Assembly (NCBI GenBank): GCA_001513105.1
Contig: LFSH01000038.1
Span: 1-58,541, forward strand
Direction: 5' to 3'
Length of the DNA: 58,541 bases
Source of the DNA: Clostridiales bacterium DTU070
Lineage (GTDB): Bacteria > Bacillota > Clostridia > DSM-8532
A program made the translations under genes and the position numbers. Each line of letters starts with the position of its first letter. Positions within the stretch are counted from its first letter, which is position 1. The notes beneath the pieces were generated by a model that did no database searches, was not told where the DNA came from, and saw only the letters and a list, made by a program, of their open reading frames with translations. This document shows, piece by piece, positions 8,619 to 18,679 of this stretch.

Positions 8619-9914
8619 TTAGTCAAGGAATCCCTTGTAATGTCTCATCATAAGCTGCGATTCTATCTGTCTGACTGTTTCCATTGCCACGCTGACCATG
8701 ATCAGCAGTGAAGTTCCTCCAAACCATACACCCGTGATTTTCGTAAAGGTCTGAAGGAGGCTTGGCAGTATGGTGATCAGAGCAAGGAAAAATGCTCCGA
8801 ACCATGTCACACGGTTTAATACCTTGGCAATGTAGTCTGCTGTAGGTTTGCCCGGTCTTATTCCCGGAACAAAACCGCCGTTTTTCTTGATGTTGTTTGC
8901 AAGCTCTATCGGGTTGAACGCAATCATTGTGTAGAAAAATGTAAAGAACATAACCAGAAGAGCATATGCAACCGTAAACCACGGTTTTTTATCAATTTCC
9001 TTAAGGTAAGTCAGGAACGGGCCTGTTTCCCTGGTACCCCATATAAGGTTAATGATTGTAGGCGGAAATGTCATAATCGACATTGCAAAGATGATTGGCA
9101 TTACACCCGCAAGATTAACTTTAATGGGTATATGTGTGCTCTGTCCGCCGTACATTTTCCGTCCAACCACTCTCTTTGCGTACTGGACGGGAATTCTTCT
9201 CTCAGCTTCCTGGACATAAACAACCAGGGCGATCATTGCCAAAGCTACCAGGATTATAAGAGCAAGAACAATGTAACCGACAGCTCCCTGTCCAAGTTGT
9301 CCTGAAACGACATACTGGTATAATATATTCACCAGGGCAGGTCCTCTGCTTACAATACCTGCAAAAATCAAAAGCGAAATTCCGTTTCCGATACCGTATT
9401 CGGTAATCTGTTCACCCAGCCACATCAGGAATGCCGTACCGGCCGTGAAGGTAAGGGTTATTGTAATGAATGACCAGACATTTCTGTTTATAACAGCAGC
9501 CTTGATACCCGTATACGTAGCTGCAGCCTGTATAAACCCTAAAATTACGGTAGCATAACGTGTCCACTGGGCCAGTATCTTTCTTCCATGCTCACCTTCC
9601 TTGGCGAGCTGTTCCAGTTTCGGTATGGCAATGGTTAGCAGCTGAATTATAATAGAGGCTGTAATATATGGTTGAATAGACATGGCAAAAATACTTGCAT
9701 TACTGAAAGCTCCACCGGAAATAATGTTGATAAAACCAAACAGTGAGCTTCCGCCCTCAGCCAGTTCTCTCAATGCTGTTGCACTTAATCCGGGAACCGG
9801 AATATGTGCGCCAAGTCTGTAAATCAACAGCATCAATACCGTCATCAGCATCTTCTTTCGAAGATCAGGAATTCTCCATGCATTCCTGATGGATGCTACC
9901 ATGTTATTCGCCAT
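8619..9914 (-). CDS. secY: preprotein translocase subunit SecY
   Basis: SecY forms the protein-conducting channel of the Sec translocon. The 431 residues contain about ten hydrophobic helices, the N-terminal RNAWRIPDLRKKMLMT segment, the plug-region sequence after the first helix, and the conserved cytoplasmic loop Arg in QEAERRIPVQYAKRVVGR. It lies one base after rplO and before adk, the classic spc order. Confidence 0.98.
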   Translation of the reverse strand: MANNMVASIRNAWRIPDLRKKMLMTVLMLLIYRLGAHIPVPGLSATALRELAEGGSSLFGFINIISGGAFSNASIFAMSIQPYITASIIIQLLTIAIPKLEQLAKEGEHGRKILAQWTRYATVILGFIQAAATYTGIKAAVINRNVWSFITITLTFTAGTAFLMWLGEQITEYGIGNGISLLIFAGIVSRGPALVNILYQYVVSGQLGQGAVGYIVLALIILVALAMIALVVYVQEAERRIPVQYAKRVVGRKMYGGQSTHIPIKVNLAGVMPIIFAMSIMTFPPTIINLIWGTRETGPFLTYLKEIDKKPWFTVAYALLVMFFTFFYTMIAFNPIELANNIKKNGGFVPGIRPGKPTADYIAKVLNRVTWFGAFFLALITILPSLLQTFTKITGVWFGGTSLLIMVSVAMETVRQIESQLMMRHYKGFLD

Positions 9915-9915
9915 A

Positions 9916-10353
9916 TTATACCACCTCTACCTTTCCTCCTGCAGCTTCAATCTTCTGCTGAGCTGTTTTTGTAAATCTGGCGGCCTGCACGGTCAGTTTC
10001 CTGTTTATCTCTCCGGAACCCAACACTACAATACCGTCATTTATTTTCTTTATGACTCCTTTATCCAGTAAAAGTTCAGCATTAACCACAGTTCCGTCTT
10101 CAAACCTGTCAAGGTCTGACAGCTTGACTTCGGTGTATGTTTTCGCAAATATATTATTGAAGCCCCTCTTGGGTACTCGCCTGTAAAGAGGCATCTGACC
10201 GCCTTCAAAGCCGGGTCTTACACCGCCGCCTGAACGCGAGTTCTGCCCTTTATGCCCTCTTCCGGCTGTTTTGCCATTCCCTGAGCCAGGCCCTCTTCCC
10301 TTTCTCTTCGGAAGTTTTTTAGGTGCACCGGGTTTTAATTCAGACAAAGTCAT
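9916..10353 (-). CDS. rplO: 50S ribosomal protein L15
   Basis: L15 is a 23S rRNA-binding protein with a long Gly/Arg/Lys-rich N-terminal extension. The 145 residues show [21 protein letters not shown] and [17 protein letters not shown], both family signatures. GGGAGG lies before the ATG. The gene follows rpmD by 14 bp. Confidence 0.98.
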   Translation of the reverse strand: MTLSELKPGAPKKLPKRKGRGPGSGNGKTAGRGHKGQNSRSGGGVRPGFEGGQMPLYRRVPKRGFNNIFAKTYTEVKLSDLDRFEDGTVVNAELLLDKGVIKKINDGIVVLGSGEINRKLTVQAARFTKTAQQKIEAAGGKVEVV

Positions 10354-10367
10354 GGGTTTTCACCTCC

Positions 10368-10547
10368 CTATATTTCTTCCACTTCAACCAGATGTTCTAC
10401 TTTTTTAATCATTCCGCGTATCGGTGGACTGTCCTTTTGTACTACGGAGCTTCCAACTTTACGAAGGCCAAGAGCCTCAACGGTGGCCTTCTGATCCTTC
10501 TTCGATCTTATAGTACTCCTTACAAGTGTTATTTTCAAATTAGCCAT
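10368..10547 (-). CDS. rpmD: 50S ribosomal protein L30
   Basis: This 59-residue protein was read directly: ATG at 10545-10547, TAG at 10368-10370. It begins [13 protein letters not shown] and contains [16 protein letters not shown] and [14 protein letters not shown], which are canonical L30 segments. An AGGAGG site precedes the start. It lies between rpsE and rplO as in other spc operons. Confidence 0.97.
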   Translation of the reverse strand: MANLKITLVRSTIRSKKDQKATVEALGLRKVGSSVVQKDSPPIRGMIKKVEHLVEVEEI

Positions 10548-10558
10548 GGAAAAGCCTC

Positions 10559-11059
10559 CTATCCCAAGATTTCTTCGACGGTTTTTCCTCTCAACCTGGC
10601 GTATTCCTCAGCGGTACGAAGCTGAGAAAGCCCCTCCATGGTAGCACGAACCATGTTGGTAGGATTGTTCGAACCCAGGGATTTCGTACGGATATCACGA
10701 ATACCTGCAAGCTCAAGAACTGCACGTACAGGTCCTCCGGCAATAACACCGGTTCCCTCTTCAGCCGGTTTGAGCAATACCTTGCCTGCCCCGTATACGC
10801 CTATGGCTTCGTGAGGAATTGTTGTTCCAACCAAAGGAACCTTCATAAGATTCTTCTTCGCATCTTCTATACCTTTACGGATTGCATCGGGTATTTCGGC
10901 TGCTTTTCCTGTTCCAACGCCCACATGTCCGTTTTCATCACCAATAACAACCAAAGCACTGAAACGGAAATTACGGCCACCTTTAACAACCTTGGTTACA
11001 CGTCCGATATTTACGACTTTTTCTTTCAGGTCTAATGTGCTGGCATCAATTCTCTGCAA
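10559..11059 (-). CDS. rpsE: 30S ribosomal protein S5
   Basis: S5 sits at the mRNA entry channel and affects translational accuracy. The 166 residues show the N-terminal double-stranded RNA-binding domain ([23 protein letters not shown]) and the C-terminal domain with [16 protein letters not shown]-like sequence ([16 protein letters not shown]). The start has GGAGGGG. It is 26 bp after rplR. Confidence 0.98.
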   Translation of the reverse strand: MQRIDASTLDLKEKVVNIGRVTKVVKGGRNFRFSALVVIGDENGHVGVGTGKAAEIPDAIRKGIEDAKKNLMKVPLVGTTIPHEAIGVYGAGKVLLKPAEEGTGVIAGGPVRAVLELAGIRDIRTKSLGSNNPTNMVRATMEGLSQLRTAEEYARLRGKTVEEILG

Positions 11060-11085
11060 GTGACTCCCCTCCTTTGTTCCAAGCG

Positions 11086-11460
11086 TCAGAATTCCAGGCC
11101 GGCTTCTCTTGCGCCGTCAGCCAGTTCCTGAACTCTTCCGTGATAGAGGTATCCACCTCTGTCAAATACAACAGTTTTTATTCCCTTCTTAATGGCTTTT
11201 TCGCCAATCAGTTTTCCAACTTCACGAGCTGCGGCCTTGTTTCCGGTATAGGCCAGTTTGCCTTTGAGCGCTTCATCCAGCGTGGATGCAGCAACAAGAG
11301 TCTGTCCGGACACATCGTCAATTACCTGGGCATAAATATGCTTTGAACTTCTGAAAACACAGAGCCTGGGTCTTTCAGCAGTGCCGCTGATCTTCTTGCG
11401 TACCCTGAAATGTTTTCTTTTCCGGACTTCGTTTCTATCCTCAAATTTAATCACAGCCAC
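11086..11460 (-). CDS. rplR: 50S ribosomal protein L18
   Basis: L18 binds 5S rRNA with L5. The 124 residues include [32 protein letters not shown] and [23 protein letters not shown], all family hallmarks. It follows rplF by 13 bp, with an AAAGGAG ribosome-binding site overlapping the intergenic region. Confidence 0.98.
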   Translation of the reverse strand: MAVIKFEDRNEVRKRKHFRVRKKISGTAERPRLCVFRSSKHIYAQVIDDVSGQTLVAASTLDEALKGKLAYTGNKAAAREVGKLIGEKAIKKGIKTVVFDRGGYLYHGRVQELADGAREAGLEF

Positions 11461-11473
11461 TCACTCCTTTCTA

Positions 11474-12016
11474 CTACTTCTTAACCCCTGCTTTACCTTC
11501 TTTTCTGATGATTACTTCATCAACATACTTGATTCCCTTGCCCTTATAGGGTTCAGGCGGTCTCTTTTCGCGGATCTTGGCCGCTATTTCGCCCACCAGC
11601 TGCTTGTCAATACCCTTGACAATAATCTGGTTGGGAGCAGGTACTTCAATTGTAATTCCATCGGGCTCTTCAATCTCAACCGGATGAGACAGGCCCAGGG
11701 TCAGATTAAGTTTTTTACCCTGTTTCTGCGCTCTGTATCCGACACCGTTTATCTCAAGTTTCTTCTCATAACCCTGTGTTACGCCTACTACCATATTGTT
11801 GATAAGTGAACGGGTCAGACCGTGCAAAGCTTTATGCTTCTTTAATTCGGAAGGTCTTTTAACGATAATATTGTTTCCTTCCTTTTCAATGATCATATCA
11901 GGGTGAAAAACCTGAGTGAGTGTTCCTTTTGGACCTTTAACCGTAATTTCATGTCCATTCATTTTTACTTCCACACCGGACGGTATAACCACCGGCATAT
12001 TTCCTACACGGGACAT
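11474..12016 (-). CDS. rplF: 50S ribosomal protein L6
   Basis: L6 lies near the GTPase centre. The 180 residues have two repeated L6 domains and the signature [22 protein letters not shown] near the C-terminus ([12 protein letters not shown]). The start [17 protein letters not shown] is canonical and preceded by GGAGG. The 114 bp upstream to rpsH contain no gene. Confidence 0.98.
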   Translation of the reverse strand: MSRVGNMPVVIPSGVEVKMNGHEITVKGPKGTLTQVFHPDMIIEKEGNNIIVKRPSELKKHKALHGLTRSLINNMVVGVTQGYEKKLEINGVGYRAQKQGKKLNLTLGLSHPVEIEEPDGITIEVPAPNQIIVKGIDKQLVGEIAAKIREKRPPEPYKGKGIKYVDEVIIRKEGKAGVKK

Positions 12017-12130
12017 TTTGTTTACACCTCCGTCCTTACATTGAAGATGGAATCTATGCTCTCATTCCATCCTTTTCAGAACCTTCAATAATTAATTTAA
12101 TATTAAATACTGCTTTGTGACCGCACAGGC

Positions 12131-12529
12131 TTACCATATGAAAGCAAGCACTTCTCCGCCTACTCCTTCTTTTCTGGCTGCCCTGTCAGTCATGACGCCT
12201 TTCGAAGTAGAAATTATAGCAATGCCCAAACCTCCAAGTACTTTCGGAAGTTCATCCTTTCCGGCATAAACCCTGAGACCGGGCTTTGATATTCTCTTTA
12301 TCCCCGAAATAACATTGCGCTTGTTTTCAGTGTAATTTAGCGTAATGCGAATAATACCCTGTTTCTTATCGTCTATTTCAGTGAAACCCTTAATGTATCC
12401 TTCCTCAGCCAGGATTTCGGCTATTCTTTTTTTCAGCCTGGACGCAGGAATATCAACAGTTTCATGCTTCGCACTCGCTGCATTTCTGATTCTTGTAAGC
12501 ATATCCGCAATTACGTCGGTTGCATTCAT
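12131..12529 (-). CDS. rpsH: 30S ribosomal protein S8
   Basis: S8 binds the central domain of 16S rRNA and is the spc-operon repressor in E. coli. The 132 residues begin [17 protein letters not shown] and end with [26 protein letters not shown], both diagnostic. GGAGG precedes the ATG. It follows rpsN by 24 bp. Confidence 0.98.
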   Translation of the reverse strand: MNATDVIADMLTRIRNAASAKHETVDIPASRLKKRIAEILAEEGYIKGFTEIDDKKQGIIRITLNYTENKRNVISGIKRISKPGLRVYAGKDELPKVLGGLGIAIISTSKGVMTDRAARKEGVGGEVLAFIW

Positions 12530-12553
12530 GGTTACGACCTCCTTTCGGTACTG

Positions 12554-12739
12554 TTACCAACTGGCTTTTCTCACACCGGGTATCTGACCTTTATAAGCCA
12601 GGTCCCTGAAACATAAACGGCATATACCGAATTTCCTCATATATGCATGAGGTCTTCCGCAAATTTTACACCTGTTGTAATAACGGGTTGAGAATTTGGG
12701 TTTTAATTTCTGTTTGTGGATTAACGATTTTTTTGCCAA
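12554..12739 (-). CDS. rpsN: 30S ribosomal protein S14, zinc type (S14Z)
   Basis: S14 is a head protein. At 61 residues this is the short zinc-binding form: [10 protein letters not shown] and [12 protein letters not shown] give the CxxC-x12-CxxC pattern. The zinc form is the usual housekeeping type in Clostridia. It lies between rplE and rpsH. Confidence 0.98.
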   Translation of the reverse strand: MAKKSLIHKQKLKPKFSTRYYNRCKICGRPHAYMRKFGICRLCFRDLAYKGQIPGVRKASW

Positions 12740-12753
12740 ACCATATACCTCCC

Positions 12754-13293
12754 TTAGCGGCTGAACGGCATTCCTAAGAGTGCCAGTAATTCTTTCGCTT
12801 CTTCGTCAGTTTTGGCGGTGGTTACAAAAGTGATGTCCATGCCGCGTACTTTTTCCACCTTGTCAATATCTATTTCAGGGAAAATCAGCTGCTCTCTCAC
12901 GCCCATTGAGAAGTTTCCCCGTCCGTCGAATGAGTTGGGGTTTATCCCACGGAAGTCACGAACCCTTGGAAGAGCTATATTAAACAGTTTATCCACGAAT
13001 TCGTACATTCTGTATCCCCTGAGTGTAACCTTGCATCCGATATTCATACCCTGGCGGACCTTGAAGTTTGATACGGACTTCTTAGCCTTTGTTACCACAG
13101 GTTTCTGGCCTGCTATCAGTGAAAGCTCGTTAACTGCCGCTTCCAAAGCCTTTGGATTCTCCTTCACATCACCAACGCCCATATTTATAACAACTTTTTC
13201 AAGCCTTGGTATCTGCATCGGACTTTTATAGTTAAATTTATCTTTCAGTGCCGGAGCAACGTCTTCCTTGTATTTGTCTAACAATCTTGGCAT
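12754..13293 (-). CDS. rplE: 50S ribosomal protein L5
   Basis: L5 binds 5S rRNA and contacts P-site tRNA. The 179 residues include [28 protein letters not shown] and [10 protein letters not shown], and end in [11 protein letters not shown]. The start follows AGGGAGG. It is 22 bp after rplX. Confidence 0.98.
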   Translation of the reverse strand: MPRLLDKYKEDVAPALKDKFNYKSPMQIPRLEKVVINMGVGDVKENPKALEAAVNELSLIAGQKPVVTKAKKSVSNFKVRQGMNIGCKVTLRGYRMYEFVDKLFNIALPRVRDFRGINPNSFDGRGNFSMGVREQLIFPEIDIDKVEKVRGMDITFVTTAKTDEEAKELLALLGMPFSR

Positions 13294-13315
13294 TGTCGGT
13301 CAACCTCCCTTCAAA

Positions 13316-13660
13316 TTACTCCCCGGATTCTTTCAGGACATCGATAACCTCTCCGCATTTTTTGCAAACACGGGCCTTCGATCCGTTATCCAGGAATTTT
13401 TTGCCCACCTTTGTAGGAGCACCGCATTTATTGCAAATCAGCATTACCTTGTCAGCATAAATAGGTGCCTCTTTGTGTATAATACCACCCTGCTGGTACT
13501 GGCTTCTGGGTTTTGCATGCTTGGTTACCATGTTTATTCCTTCTACAATTACCATGCGTTTGGATGGCAGTACTTTTATTATTTTGCCTTTTTTACCTCT
13601 GTCCTTTCCGTTAAGGACGTAAACAGTATCACCTTTTTTTACATGAACCTTGTTCTTCAT
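13316..13660 (-). CDS. rplX: 50S ribosomal protein L24
   Basis: L24 is an early assembly initiator of the large subunit. The 114 residues hold the N-terminal KOW motif ([24 protein letters not shown]) and the L24 C-terminal domain ([26 protein letters not shown]), where two CxxC pairs could bind zinc. It is slightly longer than the common 100-105. A GGGGAGG site precedes the ATG. Confidence 0.98.
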   Translation of the reverse strand: MKNKVHVKKGDTVYVLNGKDRGKKGKIIKVLPSKRMVIVEGINMVTKHAKPRSQYQQGGIIHKEAPIYADKVMLICNKCGAPTKVGKKFLDNGSKARVCKKCGEVIDVLKESGE

Positions 13661-13763
13661 TCAAGTGCCTCCCCTCTGACTGGTTTTTGCATTTTCACCG
13701 TGTTTTCCTGCTCCTGAATCTTAACAGGACCATACAAAAACCGGGCATTACTCGCCTGTTACC

Positions 13764-14132
13764 TTAAATTACCTCGGGAGCGAGAGATATAATTTTCATA
13801 TAATCCTTATCTCTTAATTCCCTTGCAACAGGCCCAAAAATACGGGTCCCTCTTGGACTGCCATCATCCCTGAGGATTACCGCAGCGTTCTCATCAAATC
13901 TTATATATGAACCGTCACTGCGTCTTAAGCCCTTTACAGAGCGGACCACAACTGCTCTTACTACGTCACCTTTCTTTACAACACCGCCAGGTGTTGCATT
14001 TTTAACCGAGCAAACAATAACATCTCCAATATTTGCATATTTCTTTTTAGAACCGCCGAGCACCTTTATGCACATAAGTTCCTTTGCTCCTGTGTTGTCA
14101 GCTGCCCTGAGAATTGTCTGCATTTGAATCAA
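13764..14132 (-). CDS. rplN: 50S ribosomal protein L14 (TTG start)
   Basis: L14 forms intersubunit bridges with 16S rRNA and L19. The open frame reaches 14150, but the first codons there are the ribosome-binding site itself. A TTG at 14130-14132, 8 bases after GGAGG, gives (M)[18 protein letters not shown], the standard N-terminus, and 122 residues, the standard length. The C-terminus [25 protein letters not shown] is diagnostic. Confidence 0.97.
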   Translation of the reverse strand: MIQMQTILRAADNTGAKELMCIKVLGGSKKKYANIGDVIVCSVKNATPGGVVKKGDVVRAVVVRSVKGLRRSDGSYIRFDENAAVILRDDGSPRGTRIFGPVARELRDKDYMKIISLAPEVI

Positions 14133-14243
14133 TTCAGGCACCTCCCTCAATCCATTTTAGCTCCGTGTGTTACATATCCGTAATACAGTTGGTTTTTTGT
14201 TATATTTGTGCCGTATAACACTCAATATATATACAATAGAAGT

Positions 14244-14501
14244 TTATTTAGCTCTTTCAACTATCTCCACCAGGCGCCATCTCTTCTCCTTCGACAACGG
14301 TCTGGTTTCCATAACACGAACGGTGTCGCCGACCCGGCAGATGTTTTCTTCATCATGAGCCTTCAGTTTATATGTTCTCTTTACGATCTTCTTATAAAGA
14401 GGATGTCTTACATTATCCACTACAGCAACTACTATGGTTTTATCCATTTTATCGCTGACTACCTTGCCCACTCGGGTTTTCCTTAAATTCCTTTCAGCCA
14501 C
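14244..14501 (-). CDS. rpsQ: 30S ribosomal protein S17 (GTG start)
   Basis: S17 is an OB-fold primary assembly protein. GTG at 14499-14501 lies 10 bases after GGAGG and gives (M)[18 protein letters not shown], the expected N-terminus, and 85 residues. The in-frame TTG at 14510 is too close to the ribosome-binding site. It contains MDKTIVVAV and [16 protein letters not shown]. It follows rpmC by 24 bp. Confidence 0.97.
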   Translation of the reverse strand: MAERNLRKTRVGKVVSDKMDKTIVVAVVDNVRHPLYKKIVKRTYKLKAHDEENICRVGDTVRVMETRPLSKEKRWRLVEIVERAK

Positions 14502-14525
14502 GTGGAACAAACCTCCTTCCGGTCC

Positions 14526-14726
14526 TTAACGCTTAATACCAAGTTCCATCTCCCGTATTATTGTTTTTACACGGGCAATATCTTTTTTAACGCTTTTCAG
14601 CTTCATCGGGTTATCCAACTGATTTGTTGCATGCTGAAAACGCAGCTTAAAGAGTTCGTTCTTTAAGTCCTGCAACTCCTGGTTTAATTCAGCAATACTT
14701 TTTTCTCTCAATTCACTCGTCTTCAT
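14526..14726 (-). CDS. rpmC: 50S ribosomal protein L29
   Basis: L29 lies at the exit tunnel beside L23. The small two-helix coiled-coil protein begins [19 protein letters not shown] and contains [20 protein letters not shown], the family signature. ATG 14726 is preferred over the GTG three codons upstream because it matches the family N-terminus. The start overlaps the end of rplP by 14 bases, which suggests translational coupling. Confidence 0.96.
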   Translation of the reverse strand: MKTSELREKSIAELNQELQDLKNELFKLRFQHATNQLDNPMKLKSVKKDIARVKTIIREMELGIKR

Positions 14727-15147
14727 TTGCTCCACCTACCTCTTCACGCGCTACTACCTTGCACTTGACCGGCAATTTGTGAGCAGCTAAACGCAATGCT
14801 TCCCTGGCCGTCTCTTCATCTATTCCTGCAATTTCAAACATTACGCGACCCGGTTTTACAACAGCAACCCAATACTCAGGCGCTCCTTTACCGCTACCCA
14901 TACGGGTTTCAGCCGGTTTCTTGGATATGGGCTTGTCGGGAAAAATCTTAATCCAAACTTTTCCGCCTCTTCTGACATAACGTGTCATTGCCACACGCGC
15001 TGCTTCTATCTGATTGCTGGTGATCCAGCCGGGTTCTGTGGCCTGCAGACCGTATTCTCCGTATGCTACCACGTTGCCACGCGTTGCTTTACCCTTCATT
15101 CTGCCTCTCTGAACACGTCTGTATTTTACTCTCTTGGGCATTAACAT
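14713..15147 (-). CDS. rplP: 50S ribosomal protein L16
   Basis: L16 helps shape the A site of the large subunit. The 144 residues show [35 protein letters not shown] and [19 protein letters not shown]. The first ATG (15147) overlaps the rpsC stop as TAATG and lies about 7 bases after GGGGGAG. A second ATG two codons on (15141) gives the canonical MPKRVKY and is an alternative. Confidence 0.98.
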   Translation of the reverse strand: MLMPKRVKYRRVQRGRMKGKATRGNVVAYGEYGLQATEPGWITSNQIEAARVAMTRYVRRGGKVWIKIFPDKPISKKPAETRMGSGKGAPEYWVAVVKPGRVMFEIAGIDEETAREALRLAAHKLPVKCKVVAREEVGGANEDE

Positions 15148-15809
15148 TATTTGTCTCCCCCTTCCGTTTTGTCTTTCTTAACGGGAAGTACTTCACCCTT
15201 GTATATCCAAACCTTGACACCAAGTTTGCCGTACGTTGTATCAGCTTCTGCGAATCCATAGTCTATGTCGGCTCTCAGTGTCTGAAGAGGTATAGTCCCC
15301 TCATGATAATGCTCTGTTCTTGCTATTTCTGCACCGCCCAGGCGGCCGGATACAGAAGTTTTGATTCCCTTTGCGCCGGCTTTCATGGCCCTTGACATTG
15401 CCTGTTTCATAGCCCTGCGAAAGGAAATTCTTCTTTCAAGCTGGCCGGCTATATTCTCGGCAACCAGCTGTGCTACTGTTTCAGGGTTTTTAATCTCGGT
15501 AATATTTATCAATACACTTTTACCCGTTAATTTTTCAACTTCCTTGCGCAGCTGTTCTATGCCGGCACCGCCTTTTCCTATTACAATACCCGGTTTTGCG
15601 GTATAAACATTCAGCTTAATCTTGTTGGCGGCACGCTCGATTTCAATTCTTGCAATACCAGCTGCATACAGCTTTTTCTTTATATATTTTCTGATATTGT
15701 AGTCTTCAACCAAAAAATCGGCAAAGTCTTTCTTTCCCGCGTACCATTTGGTGTCCCAGTCTTTAATGATTCCGATTCTCAGTCCATGCGGATTCACTTT
15801 CTGGCCCAT
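15147..15809 (-). CDS. rpsC: 30S ribosomal protein S3
   Basis: S3 forms part of the mRNA entry channel with S4 and S5. The 220 residues begin [19 protein letters not shown], contain the KH RNA-binding domain ([22 protein letters not shown]) and the C-terminal domain ([21 protein letters not shown]). GGAGG precedes the ATG. It follows rplV by 18 bp. Confidence 0.98.
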   Translation of the reverse strand: MGQKVNPHGLRIGIIKDWDTKWYAGKKDFADFLVEDYNIRKYIKKKLYAAGIARIEIERAANKIKLNVYTAKPGIVIGKGGAGIEQLRKEVEKLTGKSVLINITEIKNPETVAQLVAENIAGQLERRISFRRAMKQAMSRAMKAGAKGIKTSVSGRLGGAEIARTEHYHEGTIPLQTLRADIDYGFAEADTTYGKLGVKVWIYKGEVLPVKKDKTEGGDK

Positions 15810-15827
15810 TAGAAAACCTCCTTATTA

Positions 15828-16304
15828 TTACGCCTTTTCCCTTAAAACCAAGGTCAGATGGCTCGTGCGCTTATTAATTCTGTATGCGCGTCCATGAGCT
15901 CTTGGTCTTATTCTCTTCAGTGTCGGTCCCTGTGTTGCATATATTTCGGCCACATATAAATTGTCACGATTCAATCCGTTATTGTTAACGGCATTGGCTT
16001 CTGCAGATTTCAGCAATTTTTCGAGTATCTCTGCTGCCTTCCTTGGTGTGTATTTCAAAATAGCATAAGCCTCATCAAGTTCCTTGTTGCGTATCAAATC
16101 TATAACCAGTTTGGCTTTCCTGGATGATACCCTGGCATTCCTCAATACGGCTCTGCCTTCATCTTTTCCAATCCCTAAAGCCTTTCTTTCCTTCTTTGTC
16201 AGAACGGGAAGCTTTGCGGATTTTCTGCGCACTTGCCGGTATTGAGCTATAATTTCATCTTTTCTCTCCAGAAGCTCGTCCCTCGACATAACCTTTCTGC
16301 CCAC
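15828..16304 (-). CDS. rplV: 50S ribosomal protein L22 with N-terminal extension (GTG start)
   Basis: L22 lines the peptide exit tunnel, and its beta-hairpin loop is where macrolide resistance mutations arise. The core (RNARVSSRKAKLVIDLIRNK, then PTLKRIRPRAHGRAYRINKRTSH) is typical. It is preceded by about 45 extra, strongly basic residues including RRKSAKLPVLTKKERK, so the product is 158 residues against the usual 110-115. GTG at 16302-16304 is 7 bases after AAAGGAGG. An ATG six codons further (MSRDELLERK) is less well placed. Starting at the core would leave no good ribosome-binding site. Confidence 0.95.
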   Translation of the reverse strand: MGRKVMSRDELLERKDEIIAQYRQVRRKSAKLPVLTKKERKALGIGKDEGRAVLRNARVSSRKAKLVIDLIRNKELDEAYAILKYTPRKAAEILEKLLKSAEANAVNNNGLNRDNLYVAEIYATQGPTLKRIRPRAHGRAYRINKRTSHLTLVLREKA

Positions 16305-16411
16305 GTCAATTCCTCCTTTTGGCAATTGTACCCGATATTTTGCGTGGTTTCGAACAACGAATCCAAAACCCGGATCCTTGTGCTTTTATATTATCAATCA
16401 GTCAATAATCA

Positions 16412-16693
16412 TTATTTCAGCCTGCTGCTTTTTTCATCCTTGCCGTGACCTCTGTAGGTACGGGTAGGCGCAAATTCACCCAGTTTGTGGCCAACCATAT
16501 CTTCAGATATATAAATTGGTACATGCTTTCTTCCATCATGAACTGCAATGGTGTGACCAACCATCTGAGGGAATATGGTAGATGCTCTTGACCTGGTTTT
16601 CAGGACTTTTTTCTCACCTTTTTCGTTCATGGCCTCAATTTTCTTTAACAGCTTTTCATTTACATAAGGTCCCTTTTTTAATGATCTACCCAC
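16412..16693 (-). CDS. rpsS: 30S ribosomal protein S19
   Basis: S19 binds the 16S rRNA head with S13. The 93 residues begin [19 protein letters not shown] and contain [25 protein letters not shown] and [22 protein letters not shown] precedes ATG. About 107 bp separate it from rplV. Confidence 0.98.
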   Translation of the reverse strand: MGRSLKKGPYVNEKLLKKIEAMNEKGEKKVLKTRSRASTIFPQMVGHTIAVHDGRKHVPIYISEDMVGHKLGEFAPTRTYRGHGKDEKSSRLK

Positions 16694-16716
16694 AGAACAA
16701 ACCTCCTCCCGATACC

Positions 16717-17550
16717 TTAATTAGTATTACGTTTCTTAACAATAAACTTATCGCTCTGTTTTTTCTTCTTCCTTGTCTTGTAACCCAGTGTCGGCTTACC
16801 CCAAGGAGTAACAGGGCTTGGCATACCAATAGGAGATTTACCTTCTCCACCGCCATGAGGATGGTCGCTCGGGTTCATAACAACACCGCGTACATGCGGT
16901 CTTCTGCCCATCCAGCGGACTCTTCCGGCCTTACCGATTCTAATGTTTTCATGTTCCACATTTCCTACCTGTCCGATAGTGGCTTTGCAATTCACGCTGA
17001 TCATGCGCACTTCACCCGACGGCAGCCTTACCTGTGCATAGTCATCTTCTCTTGCCATCAGCTGTGCCATGTTTCCTGCAGAACGTACAAGCTGTCCGCC
17101 TTTTCCCGGTTTCAGTTCTATATTGTGAATAACCGAACCAACCGGAATATTTGCAAGCGGAAGCGCATTTCCTACACGTATGTCGGCTTTTTCGCCCGAC
17201 ATAACCGTATCCCCTACTTTAAGACCGTATGGTGCAAGAATGTATCTTTTTTCACCATCCACATAGTGAAGCAGAGCAATATGTGCGGAACGGTTGGGGT
17301 CGTACTCTATGGAAGCGACTTTTGCCGGAATATGATCCTTATCCCTCTTGAAATCTATAATTCTGTACTGTCTTTTTGTTCCACCGCCGCGGTGCCTTAC
17401 GGTTATCTTTCCGTAGGAATTTCTTCCTCCTGTTTTCCTGACAGGAGCTAAAAGAGACTTTTCGGGCTCTTTTTTGGTTATTTCCTCAAAGGTGGACACA
17501 GTCATATTTCTTCTTCCAGGAGAAGTAGGTCTGTATTTTTTTATCGACAT
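16717..17550 (-). CDS. rplB: 50S ribosomal protein L2
   Basis: L2 is required for subunit association and peptidyl-transferase function. The 277 residues show [35 protein letters not shown], and the conserved catalytic-centre His region [22 protein letters not shown] 17550 is 8 bases from AAAGGAG; an in-frame GTG at 17559 abuts the ribosome-binding site and is rejected. It is 122 bp after rplW. Confidence 0.98.
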   Translation of the reverse strand: MSIKKYRPTSPGRRNMTVSTFEEITKKEPEKSLLAPVRKTGGRNSYGKITVRHRGGGTKRQYRIIDFKRDKDHIPAKVASIEYDPNRSAHIALLHYVDGEKRYILAPYGLKVGDTVMSGEKADIRVGNALPLANIPVGSVIHNIELKPGKGGQLVRSAGNMAQLMAREDDYAQVRLPSGEVRMISVNCKATIGQVGNVEHENIRIGKAGRVRWMGRRPHVRGVVMNPSDHPHGGGEGKSPIGMPSPVTPWGKPTLGYKTRKKKKQSDKFIVKKRNTN

Positions 17551-17672
17551 TACGTTCACTCCTTTACGTTAATTACAACTATCCGTTAGCAGGCCGACTG
17601 TAAACCTATTCAACCGAATAGCTGCTGCAACCTTTTTGATTGCGATTGCCTTAACTTATCAGTATTATCGGA

Positions 17673-18026
17673 TTACTGCATTGCGCCGAATTCCTCAATT
17701 TCGGTCTTATACTTCCTGCCTGTGCTTACCTGTTTTCCGTCCTTGTCCAGGTAGGTTACAGGTTGAGGATTAGTATCAATCTTTACGATTGCTTTCTTCC
17801 ATTTTGATGTTTTTCCAAGGTGTACGCCCAGTCTTTTTTCCTTACCGCTGTAGTTCACGGTGTTCACAGACAAAACCTTTACATTGAAAAGTTTCTCCAC
17901 GGCATTTTTGATCTGGGTCTTGTTCGCCCTGTAATCCACGATAAAGGTGTACTTGCCGTCAGCCATGTTATCGTAGGTTTTTTCTGTAATATATGGACGG
18001 ATAATAATATCTTCAGCAAGTTTCAT
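17673..18026 (-). CDS. rplW: 50S ribosomal protein L23
   Basis: L23 is the exit-tunnel docking site for trigger factor and SRP. The 117 residues include DIIIRPYITEKTYDNM, YTFIVDYRANKTQIKNAVEKLFNVKV and a C-terminal KTEIEEFGAMQ. The start overlaps the rplD stop by one base (TAATG), indicating translational coupling. It is slightly longer than the usual 95-100. Confidence 0.97.
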   Translation of the reverse strand: MKLAEDIIIRPYITEKTYDNMADGKYTFIVDYRANKTQIKNAVEKLFNVKVLSVNTVNYSGKEKRLGVHLGKTSKWKKAIVKIDTNPQPVTYLDKDGKQVSTGRKYKTEIEEFGAMQ

Positions 18027-18649
18027 TATGCATACACCTCCTCAACCTTGGCAACAGCATCCTTCGTTATAATAAACTTCTGATGCTTCAGAATATCATA
18101 AGTATTGATTGTATTCACGAGGGCTGTTTTAACAGCCGGCACGTTCCTGGCTGACTTTACAACTTTTTCATCAACCGCGGGAAGCACCACCAATGCTGAC
18201 CCTTTGACATTCAGATTGTTCAGAACCTTTACAAATTCCTTCGTCTTGATTTCATTCAATACCAGTTCATCCAAAACGATAATGTTGCCGTCCAGTACTT
18301 TTGTTGTTAATGCACTTTTCAGCGCAAGTCTTCTGACCTTCTTAGGAATTGTGTACCTGTAGCTCCTTGGCTTTGGAGCAAAAGCCACGCCTCCGCCTTT
18401 CCACTGGACAGAGCGGATACTTCCCTGACGGGCGCGACCGGTACCCTTCTGCCTCCAGGGTTTTCTGCCGCCGCCGCTGACTTCGCTTATAGTCTTGGTT
18501 GACTGGGTTCCCTGGCGCATATTGGCCAACTGGTTTACCACTGCTGTGTGCATGGCAACTTCGTTTACCTTTACACCGAATATATCATCGTTAAGGTTTA
18601 TTTCCCCTACGACTTCGCCTTTCATATTATAAACATCCACTTTTGGCAT
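18026..18649 (-). CDS. rplD: 50S ribosomal protein L4
   Basis: L4 has an exit-tunnel loop and, in E. coli, represses the S10 operon through its leader. ATG 18649 is 7 bases after GGAGG and gives [17 protein letters not shown] (207 residues). The upstream in-frame start at 18667 lies within the ribosome-binding region. The tunnel loop [19 protein letters not shown] is present. The presence of L4 and a long S10 leader invites a test of autoregulation. Confidence 0.98.
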   Translation of the reverse strand: MPKVDVYNMKGEVVGEINLNDDIFGVKVNEVAMHTAVVNQLANMRQGTQSTKTISEVSGGGRKPWRQKGTGRARQGSIRSVQWKGGGVAFAPKPRSYRYTIPKKVRRLALKSALTTKVLDGNIIVLDELVLNEIKTKEFVKVLNNLNVKGSALVVLPAVDEKVVKSARNVPAVKTALVNTINTYDILKHQKFIITKDAVAKVEEVYA

Positions 18650-18679
18650 ATCTGGTCCTCCTTCCATATCGTAAATGCT

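Noticed and set aside
16582-17451. Plus-strand frame of 289 codons opposite rplB and rpsS
   Set aside because: It lies on the complement of two highly conserved ribosomal genes and has no recognisable domain.
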